Shown here piece after piece: positions 25,101 to 37,267 of a stretch of 64,000 nucleotides of DNA. A program made the position numbers and the translations under genes. The notes beneath the pieces were generated by a model that was not told the origin of the DNA, did not search any database, and saw only the letters and a program-made list of their open reading frames with translations. This DNA is from Linyphia triangularis (lineage: Eukaryota; Arthropoda; Arachnida; Araneae; Linyphiidae): the NCBI GenBank assembly GCA_963978545.1, contig OZ021723.1:7794893-7858892 (forward strand). The letters are read 5' to 3'. Position 1 is the first letter of the stretch, and the number at the start of each line of letters is the position of its first letter.

Positions 25101-26100
25101 TGAGAAAAACTTTTTTTTTCAGGTGATTAATCTTTTTTTTTTTTTTTTTTGATGGCTTACGTTCCCTAGTTTTTTTTTTTTTTTTTTCCGCTCACTAATA
25201 AAAAGAATTTTCTCATTGCTTGTCCTTTCCATTGAGGAATATACTACATCTTTACCATGGCTTCCTTTGAATGGCTTCCTGATCATCTTTTGAAAGGAGC
25301 TCTTCTGACAGATTGTTGCTAGAAATTCCTTTTCTAACAACAATCTGTGAGAAAAACTTTTTTTTTCCAGGTGATTAATCTTTTTTTTTTTTTTTTTTGA
25401 TGGCTTACGTTCCCTAGTTTTTTTTTTTTTTTTTTCCCCTCACTAATAAAAAGAATTTTCTCATTGCTTGTCCTTTCCATTGAGGAATATACTACATCTT
25501 TACCATGGCTTCCTTTGAATGGCTTCCTGATCATCTTTTGAAAGGAGCTCTTCTGACAGATTGTTGCTAGAAATTCCTTTTCTAACAACAATCTGTGAGA
25601 AAAACTTTTTTTTTCAGGTGATTAATCTTTTTTTTTTTTTTTTTTGATGGCTTACGTTCCCTAGTTTTTTTTTTTTTTTTTTCCGCTCACTAATAAAAAG
25701 AATTTTCTCATTGCTTGTCCTTTCCATTGAGGAATATACTACATCTTTACCATGGCTTCCTTTGAATGGCTTCCTGATCATCTTTTGAAAGGAGCTCTTC
25801 TGACAGATTGTTGCTAGAAATTCCTTTTCTAACAACAATCTGTGAGAAAAACTTTTTTTTTCCAGGTGATTAATCTTTTTTTTTTTTTTTTTTTTTTTGA
25901 TGTCTTACGTTCCCTTGGTTTTTTTTCCCTCACTAATAAAAAGAATTTTCTCATTGCTTGTCCTTTCCATTGAGGAATATACTACATCTTTACCATGGCT
26001 TCCTTTGAATGGCTTCCTGATCATCTTTTGAAAGGAGCTCTTCTGACAGATTGGTGCTAGCAATTCCTTTTCTAACAACAATTTATGAGAAAAACTTTTT
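22141..26100. repeat. Homogeneous satellite array, period 247 (247-262)
   Basis: About 16 near-identical head-to-tail units. Each contains GATGGCTTACGTTCCC, a T-run, CTCACTAATAAAAAG, CATTGCTTGTCC, ACCATGGCTTCC and a long hairpin. It then carries T8-9 followed by CAGGTGATTAATC and a second T-run. Most length variation is in the T-runs and a TTCTTG insertion. Minus-strand open frames of 74-85 codons start at the same ATG in every unit and end in Lys-rich runs encoded by the T-tracts; they are by-products of the repeat, with no recognisable domain. Confidence 0.95.
22561..22601. other. Representative satellite hairpin
   Basis: ACAGATTGTTG pairs with CAACAATCTGT (11 bp). After one C/A mismatch, TAGAAA pairs with TTTCTA (6 bp) around a five-base loop. 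TTCT/AGAA outside one G/G mismatch extends the stem. The same hairpin recurs in essentially every unit, including strongly diverged edge units at ~21391, ~21595 and ~26498. Confidence 0.85.
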
Positions 26101-26545
26101 TTTCAGGTGATGAATCTTCTTTCTTTTTCAGTGGCTTATGTTTCCTTGTTTCTTTCTTAATATTGAAAAGAAATTAATCTCATTGCTTGTTCTCTCCAAT
26201 GAGAAATATGGATAGCACTTTTTTACCATTCCTTCCTTTGAGTTCCTGATAAACATTTGAAAGAGGTTCTTTTAATAGATTGTTGCTAGGAATTTTTTTA
26301 GCATCCATCTATGAAGAAAACGATTTTCTTTCAGGTAAGGAATCTTCCTGTCTTTTCTGATGGCTTGTGCTTTATTTATTTATTTTTTCTTCTAAATATA
26401 GAAAATAAGTTAATGTTTTCATTGTTTGTTCTTTCTAATGAGTGGCATTCCTTTGATTGGCTTCATGGCCATTACTTGCAAAAAGATTTTTCTAACAGAT
26501 TGTTGTTAGTGATTCATTTTCTAGCAACAATTTGTTAGAAAATAT
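26101..26545. repeat. Diverged right edge of the satellite
   Basis: Two degenerate units (~26101-26310 and 26311-26545) retain CTTTCAGGT(A/G)A, CATTG(C/T)TTG and the hairpin. The last hairpin has the outer stem TCTAACA/TGTTAGA. Confidence 0.8.
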
Positions 26546-27780
26546 ATTTCTCTTAAGTGATGTGCCTTTTTATCGTCCTGGCTATTTAATAGCGTAATAC
26601 TTCTGTACAATGTATTCCATTGCCCCCATGAATGTCCCTTAAACAATATATCAGATGCTCTTTTATTATCTTAAAATAAAAAGTATGAATTTACTACAAT
26701 AAATATTTATCTATATTTCTACAATTAAACATTTCACAACTTCAATTTACAAATTGTAGTTCATAGTGAGCGCTACGTATGGGTTTTACTTTTATTTTAC
26801 AGAATACTTAATTTTGATTATTCATATTAAAATAGTTCATTTAAATTTAATTTTTTAACCTAATTTTAAGCAACATTTTTATTTAAAGTGAATTAAACAC
26901 TAGATTTTTTTATAACTTAAATTCATTCATTTCATTCAATATTACGTGATGATTGGATATTCTAATACGTCATTTACGGATTTCATTCATAAATATCCCA
27001 AAATACTTGACAGTGGAAGAAAATTTAGTTTATAAATTCAACTAATCCACTAGTATTTCCCAGATACATACAAATGTGTATCGATATACGATGAACCCAC
27101 GTACCCCTTAACAAAAAAAAAAAAAAAAAAAATGCGGATGGCACAGTCGAAAGCATAAAAATATAAGTGGGACACTGACCTTATTTAATATTTAAACAAA
27201 AAATCAAATAAATTCATTTTTAAAACTTAAAAACTTGTTTGTTATAAAGGGAAAAAAAGAAGAAAAAAAACCGGAAAATTTTCAATAGCAAATATCGGAC
27301 GTAAATACAAGATTATATGCGGCTAATTTTAAACAGTTCGAACTAAACTAAAAAATAAATAAAATTTTCCCTTCCTCAAACACTGTTCCTCATAAGACAG
27401 TATACAATTTAAATTTGACCCTTAATACAACATTACGAAGTTACGTGGCAAATTTTTAAGGGGAGTTGGTACTCTAAAATTTCTAAATAATCGATTTTTA
27501 ATTTATTATTGTTCATCAAAATTTAAATTCTTCCCTTTAAAAGGATATCTCATTTGTAATAATAACTCAACTAAAAGTATTTTTAATAATTTTTTGAAGA
27601 CAAAATTGGTAACTATTAGTGTAAGTAAAGTTTTCTTTAAAATGCGTTTTTCACAAAACAACATTTTTCATTATCCATATACCTTTATCACAGAAACTGC
27701 GCAAACTATCTTCCTAAAATGTTTACCAATTATTATTTTTATGTATTTGTATATGGTGAAGTGATATTTTGTCGTTATTT

Positions 27781-27783
<3 letters not shown>
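26546..27783. other. AT-rich unassigned DNA
   Basis: A-run at ~27113-27131. I see no gene, tRNA or classified repeat. Confidence 0.35.

Positions 27784-27858
<75 letters not shown>
27784..27858. repeat. (AT)n microsatellite
   Basis: About 37 AT repeats. Confidence 0.95.
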
Positions 27859-27860
<2 letters not shown>

Positions 27861-28680
27861 GGTTTTTTTGGGGAAAGAAACTTGTAATTTTTAATAAATT
27901 TGAGTGACTTTCACAAAAATTCATTAAGAAAAAGTAAATGAATCACAATCAACAGCTAACTTCAGTAGAATAACAAGTGTCTGCTAAATTCACTGAAAAA
28001 AAATAGGCTTCTATGTCAAATACTTTCTGAGAAAAAGGTACATGAAATATGCCAAATTAAAATTACTGGTATAGAGGATATCAACTCTCCTTAAATAATA
28101 ATTTTACGTCAGATTTTTCAGACATAAACATAGAAGAGAAAAAAAAAAGATTTATTGAAAATATACCGATTATTTGATTAATTTATTGTTTGTTGATACT
28201 CATTCAAAATGAAACTCATAAGAAACTGAGCAGAAACATCATTAAAGAAAAACTCCAGAACATAAATAATAAATTTAAGGCCTTGGGTGTTATGTCTGAA
28301 AAGTATAAACATCACGGATAAGCAAGCACGTAATTCTACTTTGCATTATTTTGTATCATGAGTGTCTGTAAAAATTTAAACAGTTACAGTTTATGAAAGA
28401 AACAATCGTGTCTGATTCTTCAACATTTTAAAATTTTGTATATTAGGCATTGCATTTGTTCGTAACAAATCAAATTTTATGCCAATTAAGCTATTGAAAA
28501 ACAAGAACTTTGCCTTCATAGCCTTAGGTACCAGATGTGAGTGTTTTTCATTTTTTGGTTCTCCTGAAAAATTTTCTTTTTTGAACTTAAGACGTTTTCT
28601 ATTTCTAGTCCTCAATTAGTGATTTTTCAATAAAACGCCGGTCAATGGCAGAGAAGTTATACAAATTATTTAAATAATAT
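27859..28680. other. AT-rich unassigned DNA
   Basis: A 74-codon minus-strand frame (28391-28615) has no recognisable domain. Nothing else is supported. Confidence 0.35.
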
Positions 28681-28934
<254 letters not shown>

Positions 28935-29290
28935 AATTTAAATATATATATATTTTATCCAGAACTCACCTTTTATTAGAAATGTATGCAAACATATGCG
29001 TGAACTGCAAGATATACTCCACTCTCGACTAAAATTGTTTGGTATTTTGTTGGTCTAGGTAGAGGATTAAGATAGTTATGATTGTCTGTATTGTTGGTTA
29101 ATTGTAATTATTTTTAACTTACTTTGTTCATAAAATAATAATTATACACTTACATTATTGGCGTTGAGTTGCAAACCAACAATGCTTTCAATCATTTTAC
29201 TTTAAATTACCGTATACATAATATAATGTAATAATTACTTTTAATGAGTTCATTTATAAAATAGAATATTTCTTTTAATAATCCTATATA
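28935..29290. other. AT-rich unassigned DNA
   Basis: Nothing supported. Confidence 0.3.
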
Positions 29291-29566
29291 TAATATAGGG
29301 TAATGAAAGAACTGCATTTGATAACAAATTGTTTCTTTCATTTCTGCTTGTTTTAGAATTCCCTGATTTCAAAATATTGGTCTAGAAAAAACATATATGT
29401 TACCATCTGTTTGTCACTTTTGACAAAATAATACAGCCAAATTCGCTATTTTTTAAACTAATGAAAGTGTGAAAACACAAACGATAAATCTATGTCAAAT
29501 TAAAATGCAGTGGCCAGTACTATAGTGCAATTGAAAGGTGTGTGATGTTTCACAACCCTAGTTTTA
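29291..29566 (+). repeat. Short copy of unclassified repeat family C
   Basis: Begins ATATAGGGTAATGAAAG and ends CTATAGTGCAATTGAAAG followed by a TGTGATGTTTCACA hairpin and ACCCTAG. The same start, middle (CTGAT(T/C)TCAAAA...TCTAGAAAAA) and end occur at 60290-61030 and, expanded, at 53279-54926 and 56034-57947. This copy lacks the internal T-rich minisatellite. Confidence 0.7.
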
Positions 29567-30454
29567 CTAAAAATTTCGCGATTGGTTTGGCTTATTGTTA
29601 ACCCTTAAATGCATATTGTTGCCTTTTCGAGACATTCCTTAAATGCGTAGAATGTAGATCTCTTTATGTAGTAACCTTTGCATAGTGTTTTTATTTTAAT
29701 TTCACCGAAACTATTTTATCGTTTTAGAACGCAACTATAATCTTCGACAGTTTATTTCTCTATCTGTGACAATTTTTATTGTTGGGGGCGCTGTTGTCTG
29801 AGTACAATTTCATTTCGGCGGGTGTTACGAATTACGATAATTTATATAAAAAGTAATAAAAACACACAGGCAAAATTGTTTTCTGGTAAAAACAAGGTAG
29901 AGTAACGAATTATATTTATATTTTTGCATATACTGATAAATTTATGCGAGGAAAATGCAGCTTTTTTTGTGATGTAAAACTACATCAGTATGCAAAATCC
30001 TTATGTTGTTGTTTTTTTATTATTATTTTTCTCTTTAGCTACACCCATTTCTTAGTTGATTTCAAATTTTATTTATTGAAAATAAAATTTCATGCATTTA
30101 AGGGTTAATGATATTACACATTAGGGCACTTTCTTTAAAGTATATGATTTCTAATAGTGCATTGCTATTTAAAATATTAAACCTGATTTAAAACAAATTA
30201 TTTTATTAAAATATTGTTCAAGTAGTAATACATTAATCCACCGACCACCACTATATAAAGTTAAACTTACTGAATTAAAATTTTAATATCACACTTCATT
30301 TTTAAAAAGTTTTCCTAAACTTTAATCAATAACAAATATCGATAAAATTAATTCAAATAAAATCTGTTACACTAACAATATCTCTTAAAAATCCTGTTAC
30401 AATTCTCTGCAAGTAAATTAATAAAATATTACTTTTTGTAAAACTGGGTATTTT
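29567..30454. other. AT-rich unassigned DNA
   Basis: CCCTTAAATGCAT and ATGCATTTAAGGG (~29600 and ~30092) form an inverted pair ~490 bases apart that may mark a small inverted-repeat element, (TTAACCCTTAAATGCAT ... ATGCATTTAAGGGTTAA). Both ends carry TTAA. No open frame lies between them. Confidence 0.4.
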
Positions 30455-30466
30455 CGTTAACCTTCC

Positions 30467-30649
30467 GCCGACCAAACAGTATAGTGGTTAGTGTGCTAGC
30501 TTCTAGACCGCGAGGTTGCGGGTTCCGAGTCCCATGTTCGACATGGGTGTTTATAAATGTATGTTGGCTTGTCTAATGATGAATGTTTCGGCGCATTATG
30601 GCCCTCGTGTTGCTGACGGCGCAAGATAATCTGAAAACAACCAACCATC
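30467..30649 (+). mobile_element. tRNA-derived SINE (family 1)
   Basis: Family-1 head, body and AACC tail; the B box has an extra C (GGTTCCGAGTCC). The direct repeat CGTTAACCTTCC is at 30455-30466 and 30650-30661. Confidence 0.9.
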
Positions 30650-30661
30650 CGTTAACCTTCC

Positions 30662-33544
30662 ACTTATAAAATACAGTTATCCATGATTTTTAATGAAAAT
30701 CCTCGTCACTAACCAAAAGTTTATACAAGTATCAAACTTTGCTTACTCACATTAAAAATTCGGTTAAGTTCCAAAAATAATTTTATTAACTCAAAGTTAT
30801 AAGAAGGTGCGATTCTAACAAGAATTTCGTTAAGTTTTTCTTGATTTCTTCACACAAAAATTCTTCTATGAAATTCAAACAATTTTTACACATTCTGGTT
30901 CAATTGAATTCTTAAAAATTTATAAACATTCCTTAAATCGCTTTCGCAAGTTGACCACTCAACTGTGACTTACTTATCCCAAAGTATGTTCTCTGTTAAT
31001 GCATTCAAACGAGTACAAGCCCAAATAACGGAACTTTATTGGTTCTCTTTGTTATTTCCGCTTCATTCCTTATCCTAACCCTAAAAGTTTGATTTCGTTA
31101 GAGGAATAACATCTAGTAGAAAAGAAGTTAAGCGAATGGTAGTATTTAACGGAGTGCGTTCCCTTTAAGAGCGTGTTTTTGGGAACATGCCAAACAGTTT
31201 CGCTATATTTCAGAAATCTCAAGGCATTTATGGGCGTCTTAAACCCTAACGCAATCACTGTGACGTTCCGTTTGTTTTCATATTTCCATAAAATTCGCAT
31301 CCAAAAAGGCTTATTTTCTTTCGAAAACTGAAGTTTGGAAAGTAGGGCTGGCGAGATTTTATATTATTTTTAAGTTTAAGTGAGAGGAGTTTTAGATATG
31401 TGTGTATAAGAACGAAAGGGATTTTTTTTAGGGATATTCATGTGTTATTTTACAATAAACTTAAAGTAGATAAAGCACAACTGAAAAACAATAGTGTTTG
31501 TATAAGTTATTCAACTTCTTTACCAAAAAAAAAATATTTTCTTAATATATTAATCTTTCTTTACATTAAGAAACGGTTAATTAAATAAGTGAAAATTTCT
31601 ATGTTTATGAATAACAATTATACCCTTGAAACATGAATTTATTTATTTTGTTTAGTTTGCTTTCTTGCATGCTTCTAATTAATGTTTTTTTTTTTATTTA
31701 TTTTTTTATGTTTTTTTTTTTTTTTTTTTCATATTAACAGGATTAATTAGTTTGATCCATTATGTCAGTTTATATGTAGACAGCTTCTTTTCTAGGATTA
31801 TACATTTTAAGCTGAATTAAAATGTGTTGTTAGTTAATTGATTCAAACTTAAGTTTCCTCTGGTGAAAAATAAATCACACTATCAAAAATTGGTTCATCA
31901 TAGTGCATTTTTTCTGTGTACCTTCCCCAAAATGAACTTAGTTTAAAAACTATTTTAAACATCATTAAAACACAATACAGTTTTAAGACTATTTAGAGAA
32001 AAGAAATAAAACATTTATTTTCAGCAAAAATTTTCAATTTCCAATATGTACTATTACCTTAAACTAGTTCATATCTAATGTATATTAATAAAGTTGATGA
32101 AAGTGTAAACTAAATAAATCGATAATGTCTGCTCAATATCAAATCTCATACATTTAAATATATATTACATTATATCAATATCTATAACAAAGAAAAATAT
32201 ACTCAAATTATTAAGTCGTATTCTCTAAAAGAAGATAAATGCTATTAAAAACAAGCAAGAAAAAAAAATTAAAAAAATTCTTGAAATCAAAAGAAGATTG
32301 ATTGACCTTCTTTGTTAACATCTTTATAAAAATAAGAAAAATAGGATCTGGTACGCACACATTTCGAATCATTGAAATGATTTTATTGATTTTTTAAAGG
32401 CGCTTGGAATATGTTTGTAATATATCTTATCAAAAATATTTTTTCATTCATTGCAGTTAAGTTTCAATGAATGCAGAGAGAGAACGCATTTGAATTTTTT
32501 TTCTCACTCTTTTTCTCCTCTGTGTATTGAAAGAAGGAAGTGAAATTTACGGTCACAGTGAAGTGGCTAGGGCTAGATAAAATTAATGATAGCATTACTA
32601 AGCCCACTTTTCGATTTTACTTGAATATTATTCACGATGTTGAGATGGTAAGTATAGATGTTTATGTCATCAATTTTAATTTTCTTAGGATAATTTGTTA
32701 ACAGTGCTTCGCATTTCATAAACAATGAAAAATAGAAAAGCTTTTACGATCTCATGTTTTCAGAATGTTGATAAATGTTATGGATTATGGAGTACTACAT
32801 TTGGATGTAGGATTTGTAAATAAATTTTGAATTATTTTAATTAAAAAATATCTGGTTTCTACATAAAAATTCTTAACAAGTTAAATAACGGCATTTTTTA
32901 TGTCTCAATGTAAATAAATTGTTGATGTAATCATATAACTTGATTTATTATGGTGCCAGACTATGTTAAAAATATTTCTTAGCTTAAAAAACATTATTCC
33001 CAGAGTTGAGTTAGTTTCAAAAACGCTTTCTTTTATTCATTTTTATTATTTAGTAAACAAATATTACGTAGAAGGTTAATTATGTGATATAAGAGACTAT
33101 ATAAATATTAGTATTATTTATACAAACTCTTATATCATATAATTAATCTATTAAAAACGCTTATGTCTATTTCTACTTTTTTTTTATGTTTTTATAATTG
33201 CCATTCTTCATCTCTTTCAGAACTATAATTTGCACACTAGTATATCTTATTTATATACTTTATACAATGCTGAAGAAATCTGAAAATAAGAGAAATTTTA
33301 GTTTATTTTTTTACAATTTTTTTACAAACGTTTTTGATGGTTATAATTTAGTTGCATAATACACATTAAAATGAACACATTTTCATTTCATTTTAGTTAA
33401 TATATTAAAAGAAAGTAAATACAGACAAGTCTCAGACTCTGTTTTATGAAGTGATGCCATTTTGTAAAAAAAGTTTTGAACAATAATGCTTTATAATAAT
33501 TTTAAAAATTGACAAATAGTTATAAAAAACACAATTTTGTTGTA
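30662..33544. other. AT-rich unassigned DNA
   Basis: Contains a T-rich tract (~31687-31730) and a strong donor-like GAGATG|GTAAGTATAG at ~32642-32655, but no partner acceptor or coding exon could be assigned. No gene is supported. Confidence 0.3.
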
Positions 33545-33960
33545 TTGGATATATTTTATGCTCCAAAATTATGTTTCATTTCCTCCATCTATATTCAGTA
33601 AAATCAAAAGAAAATGTGTATATGATAATATTTTATGCCATTTTATGGTGTTTTACAATGTAACAATATTTGTTATATTCTATGCTACTGTACTACTTTA
33701 TCATACCATACCCTACCAACTATACTATTAAACCATATCATACTATACCATTCCACACCAAATTTTGTAACATTTTCTACCATCCATTTGTCATTAAAAT
33801 CAAAATATGTTTATATGATTAGGTTTAATGTGATTTTATGGCGTTTTAAAATTAAACGATATTTATCATATTCTAAGCTACTGTATTATAACACTAAACC
33901 GTGCCATACTCTACTCTACTCCAGTATACTACACTATGCTATACTCTACTCTACTCAACT
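33545..33960. repeat. Two diverged tandem units ending in ATACT-type repeats
   Basis: ~33555-33760 and ~33765-33960 share AAAATCAAAA, TATATGATTA/TATATGATAA, TTTTATGG(T/C)GTTTTA and TTATATTCTA(T/A)GCTACTGTA, and each runs into a CCATACT/TATACT-rich tail. The second tail expands into the large pentanucleotide array. Confidence 0.65.
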
Positions 33961-34384
33961 CTAGTATATTACTCTATGCTATACTACACTATACTATACT
34001 ATACTATACTATACTATACTATACTATACTATACTATACTATACTATACTATACTATACTATACTATACTATACTATACTATACTACGCTATGCTATACT
34101 ATACTATACTATACTATACTAAACTATACTATACTATACTATACTATACTATACTATACTACACTATGCTATACTACATTAGGCTATACTATACTATACT
34201 ATACTATACTATACTACACTATGTTATACTATACTATGTTATACTATACTATACTATACTATACTATACTATACTATACTATACTATACTATACTATACT
34301 ATACTATACTATACTATACTATACTACACTATACTATACTATACTATACTATACTATACTATACTATACTATATTATACTATAC
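33935..34384. repeat. (ATACT)n pentanucleotide array
   Basis: About 85 copies with occasional ATGCT, ACACT and ATGTT variants. All three forward frames stay open because five-base repeats without stops do so; these frames are not genes. The array abuts the 5' LTR at 34385. Confidence 0.95.
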
Positions 34385-34851
34385 TGTTGCACAAATTGTC
34401 TGTATATATTGTAAATAGTGACGTATTATTTCTAAATTCTATTGTAATTTATTTTTATCTTATTTTATTTATTAATTAATAGCGATTATACAAGTTAGAA
34501 AAAGGTGGCAACACATAAAGCATTCGAGAAGTTTCGAGATATTTCGTTTCCGATGAATTGGCTGGAAATTTCGAGAATGTCTCACGCGCTTGTATATAAA
34601 AGACTGGAGAACGGGAAAGTTTTCAGATTGACTTTGGACTTCGATGAAACTAATCGCTTTGTTTACCTATTGGAGTGAGCTTGTATAATCGCTGTATTCG
34701 AAGTTGTTTTTTTGCTAAAGCTTGTGTTGAAGCTTGTGAGCGATTACACTGTTGCCTGTGGATAAATTTTGTGAGTTTTCTGAAGAGAGAATAAATATTT
34801 TTATACTGTAAAAACTGTGCCATCATTGCCTCAGCGGAAAAATTCGTAACA
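34385..34851 (+). repeat. Gypsy 5' LTR
   Basis: 467 bases, TG...CA ends. A TATA-like TATATAAAA lies at ~34593-34600 and a polyadenylation signal AATAAA at 34790-34795. It starts inside the (ATACT)n array. Confidence 0.9.
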
Positions 34852-34852
34852 G

Positions 34853-34868
34853 TGGTGTCAGAAGTGGG
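34853..34868 (+). promoter_or_regulatory. Primer-binding site (tRNA-Leu type)
   Basis: TGGTGTCAGAAGTGGG starts one base after the LTR. Its complement matches the 3' end of eukaryotic tRNA-Leu (CCCACTTCTGACA plus CCA), which would prime minus-strand synthesis. Confidence 0.7.
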
Positions 34869-34883
34869 GTATCGTAATTTTGA

Positions 34884-36194
34884 ATGCCGACAACTAGAGG
34901 AATGATGGAAGACCAAATGAAGCAGTTAATGGAAATGATTGCTGGAATGAAGGCCCAACAAGAAACCACCGCAGCCGAAATGAAAGCCTGCCAAGAAACC
35001 ACCGCAGCCGAACTTTTCGCTACGATTGCCGCCTGACAAGCCCGTCAAGAAACGACTAACGCCGAACTCGCCGCTACCATATCCGCCGGTCAAGCCCGCC
35101 AAGAAACGACTAACGTCCAACTCGCAGCCGCAATCGCCGCCAGTCAAGAAGCAACGTCGTCGGACATTAAAATTTTAGCCTCCAAACAGGAATCGACTGC
35201 TGCGTCCGTTGACGGATTTATAGAGCGCACGGAAAATGTGCTTCAGTCAATGAAGGCTGATATTTCGGAAGTCAAAGAAGATCTTGTGACTGTAAGGAAT
35301 GAAATCGAAGAAAAAGTTTCCACCTTAAAGGAAGAGCAAGCCAAATTCATTGACGTTGTAGAAGAAAGGCTGCGAAAAATGGAAACTCGCGAAGCTGTGA
35401 CCATTGCAACGCCTAATTGGGATAATGTTTCCACTCCTTTTATTGCGCCACGTTCCAACATCAAAGTGGCCACTTTTGATGGGAGGTCGTCTTGGCGCGT
35501 TTATCAAACGCAGTTTGAAATTATTGCTTCTGCGAATGGTTGGGACGATACTTCGTAGGCATTCCATCTCGCAGCATCTCTTCGAGGTGAAGCTGCTGAC
35601 ATTTTACAGACACTACCTGAAGAGAAGCGGGGAGAATTCGTGGCGCTGGCAAGTGCGTTGGAGTTAAGGTTTGGGGAGCAGCATCTAAAGGATTACAACA
35701 GACTGCAATTGAAAGTGAGACAGCAGAAGGCCAATGAAACTCTTCAAGAATTGGCATCGGATATAGAAAGACTGTCGCTCCTCGCTTTCCCAGACTGTCC
35801 CTCGGACGTACGAGATAACCTGTCTCTTCAATATTTCGTGGATGCCATCAAAGATCCCGACATACAGCAAGCTACCAGGATGTCAGACAGCAAAGATCTG
35901 AAGTCCACCCTCGTCTATGCCATGAGAGTAGAAGCCGCACAGCAAGCTTCTAGAAAAGATCGGCGTTTCGTACGTGGAACATTGGCAGACGATTCCTCTG
36001 AACTTTTCACGAAGAAGTTTCAAGAAATGGAAAACAAGATGGAGCGAATTATGAGAAATATTCCTGGCTCGAGGGATCGAAAAACTAGAGTGGTTTGTTG
36101 GCTCTGCAACCGGGAAGGACATTTCAGACGTGATTGCCCTGAATTGGACAGGAGAGGGGACAGACCCTCGTCCGAGCCTCAGCAGTTAAACTAA
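34884..36194 (+). pseudogene. Gypsy gag
   Basis: One frame from ATG 34884 to TAA 36192-36194, interrupted by TGA at 35034-35036 and TAG at 35556-35558. The N-terminal ~130 codons are Ala/Gln/Glu-rich repeats (KAxQET-type) likely to form coiled coil. The middle (35440-35900) matches the capsid-like retrotransposon gag pattern (W-x-V-Y-x-x-Q-F and L-x-L-x-V/R-Q-Q segments). Near the C-terminus CWLCNREGHFRRDC is a CX2CX4HX4C zinc knuckle for RNA binding. Gag would package the element RNA. The stop directly follows a GTTAAAC heptamer at the gag-pol junction. Confidence 0.85.
36185..36191 (+). promoter_or_regulatory. Candidate -1 ribosomal frameshift site
   Basis: GTTAAAC reads G-TTA-AAC in the gag frame and is followed immediately by the gag stop TAA. 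Pol is open in the -1 frame across this point. The same heptamer is the known -1 site of equine arteritis virus. A GC-rich segment with GGCG/CGCC pairing lies ~25 bases downstream. Confidence 0.5.
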
Positions 36195-36196
36195 AG

Positions 36197-37267
36197 AGCG
36201 GCTATCTCGCGAGGCGGAGGTCGCCGTGTAGAGCAGGTGGTGCCCCACTCAGCCTCTATCACATCTCATCCCTTCAAGGAGGAAACCATGGTTTATTCGT
36301 GGAGGGCAAGATCAATGGAACTCCCTGTCGTCTAATAGTTGATTCAGGGGCAAATGTAACCATCTCACGGACGGATGTAGCCCGGCGCCTGGACAGCCAA
36401 CCTCTTTAAACGGCGCCTTCAGTTTCACTGCAAACTGTGACTGGTGACAAAATTTCTGTGCATGGGAAATCAAATGTCAACATCTCTTTTGGATTTCACA
36501 CTTACAATCACACCGTTTACGTCGCTGAAATTATTGACCCATGTATTCTGGGATTGGACTTTTTAAAGAAAAATGGAACTACTTTGAATTTCGAGAAAGG
36601 CGAGCTTCAAACAGGGAAAGAAGAAATTCCATTGTTCGGTTTGGACTCGGAAGAGCCGTGTGCATATCGAATAGTAGCTCTTGAAGACATCACCATCCCC
36701 TCTATCACAGATTTAGTTGTAAAGGGTTCAGCAGAGCTCTCGAAGGCCTTCCGATTTGGAGTAACGGACTTCCCATCATCGAATAGCGTCCCGAAAGGAG
36801 TGCTAGTAGGAGCGACGCTTGTGGATCTCTCTCAGGAGGTGGTGCATGTGAGAATGGCCAACATCGGTGATTCTACAAGAGTTATCAAGAAGGGGGAAGA
36901 AATTGCCACTTGCACACCTGTTACAAGCATTGAAAGAGGATCGAAGGAGCTTCCGACCGCACCATCCGCGGATTTAGAGGACCAGCTTCTCGAGGATTCT
37001 CGGTTGGAAAGAAGTCAAGAGAAGGTTGTTGGAAAACTTATAAAAGAATTTCAGGACGTTTTCTCCATGTCATCGAAAGATGTAGGAAGAACGAAGCTTA
37101 CACAACATCGAATTGACACTGGGACCCATGTACCGATTAAACAACACCCTCGAAGACTTCCATTTGCAAAACAAGAGGAGGTCGGGAGATTGTTACAAGA
37201 AATGGAAGATAATAGAGTTATTGAACCCTCCTCAAGTCCATGGGCCTCTCCGATCGTACTCGTTTGA
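36197..37267 (+). pseudogene. Gypsy pol, protease and linker
   Basis: In the -1 frame relative to gag, open from before 36197. An aspartic protease motif is visible at ~36338 (V-D-S-G-A-N, catalytic Asp), with the flap-proximal ILGLDFLKKNG at ~36545-36580 matching the conserved ILG-[LM]-D segment. TAA at 36407-36409 and TGA at 37265-37267 interrupt it. The C-terminal part (HRIDTG...P.RLP...EV..LL..M...GVIEPS-like) is the usual lead-in to the Gypsy RT. The protease would cut the Gag-Pol polyprotein. As it stands the frame is closed twice. Confidence 0.85.

Noticed and set aside
21970..25838. Repeated minus-strand frames of 74-208 codons in the satellite
   Set aside because: They share one start and differ only by T-tract length, end in Lys runs encoded by homopolymers, and frameshift between units. 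They are by-products of the repeat, with no recognisable domain.
22141..26100. CRISPR-like array
   Set aside because: The whole 247-base unit is repeated without unique spacers, in a eukaryotic context.
32560..32655. Exon ending at a strong GAGATG|GTAAGT donor
   Set aside because: No acceptor, open frame or downstream exon could be matched to it.
34091..34414. Protein-coding frames across the ATACT array
   Set aside because: All three frames stay open because the pentamer lacks stops.
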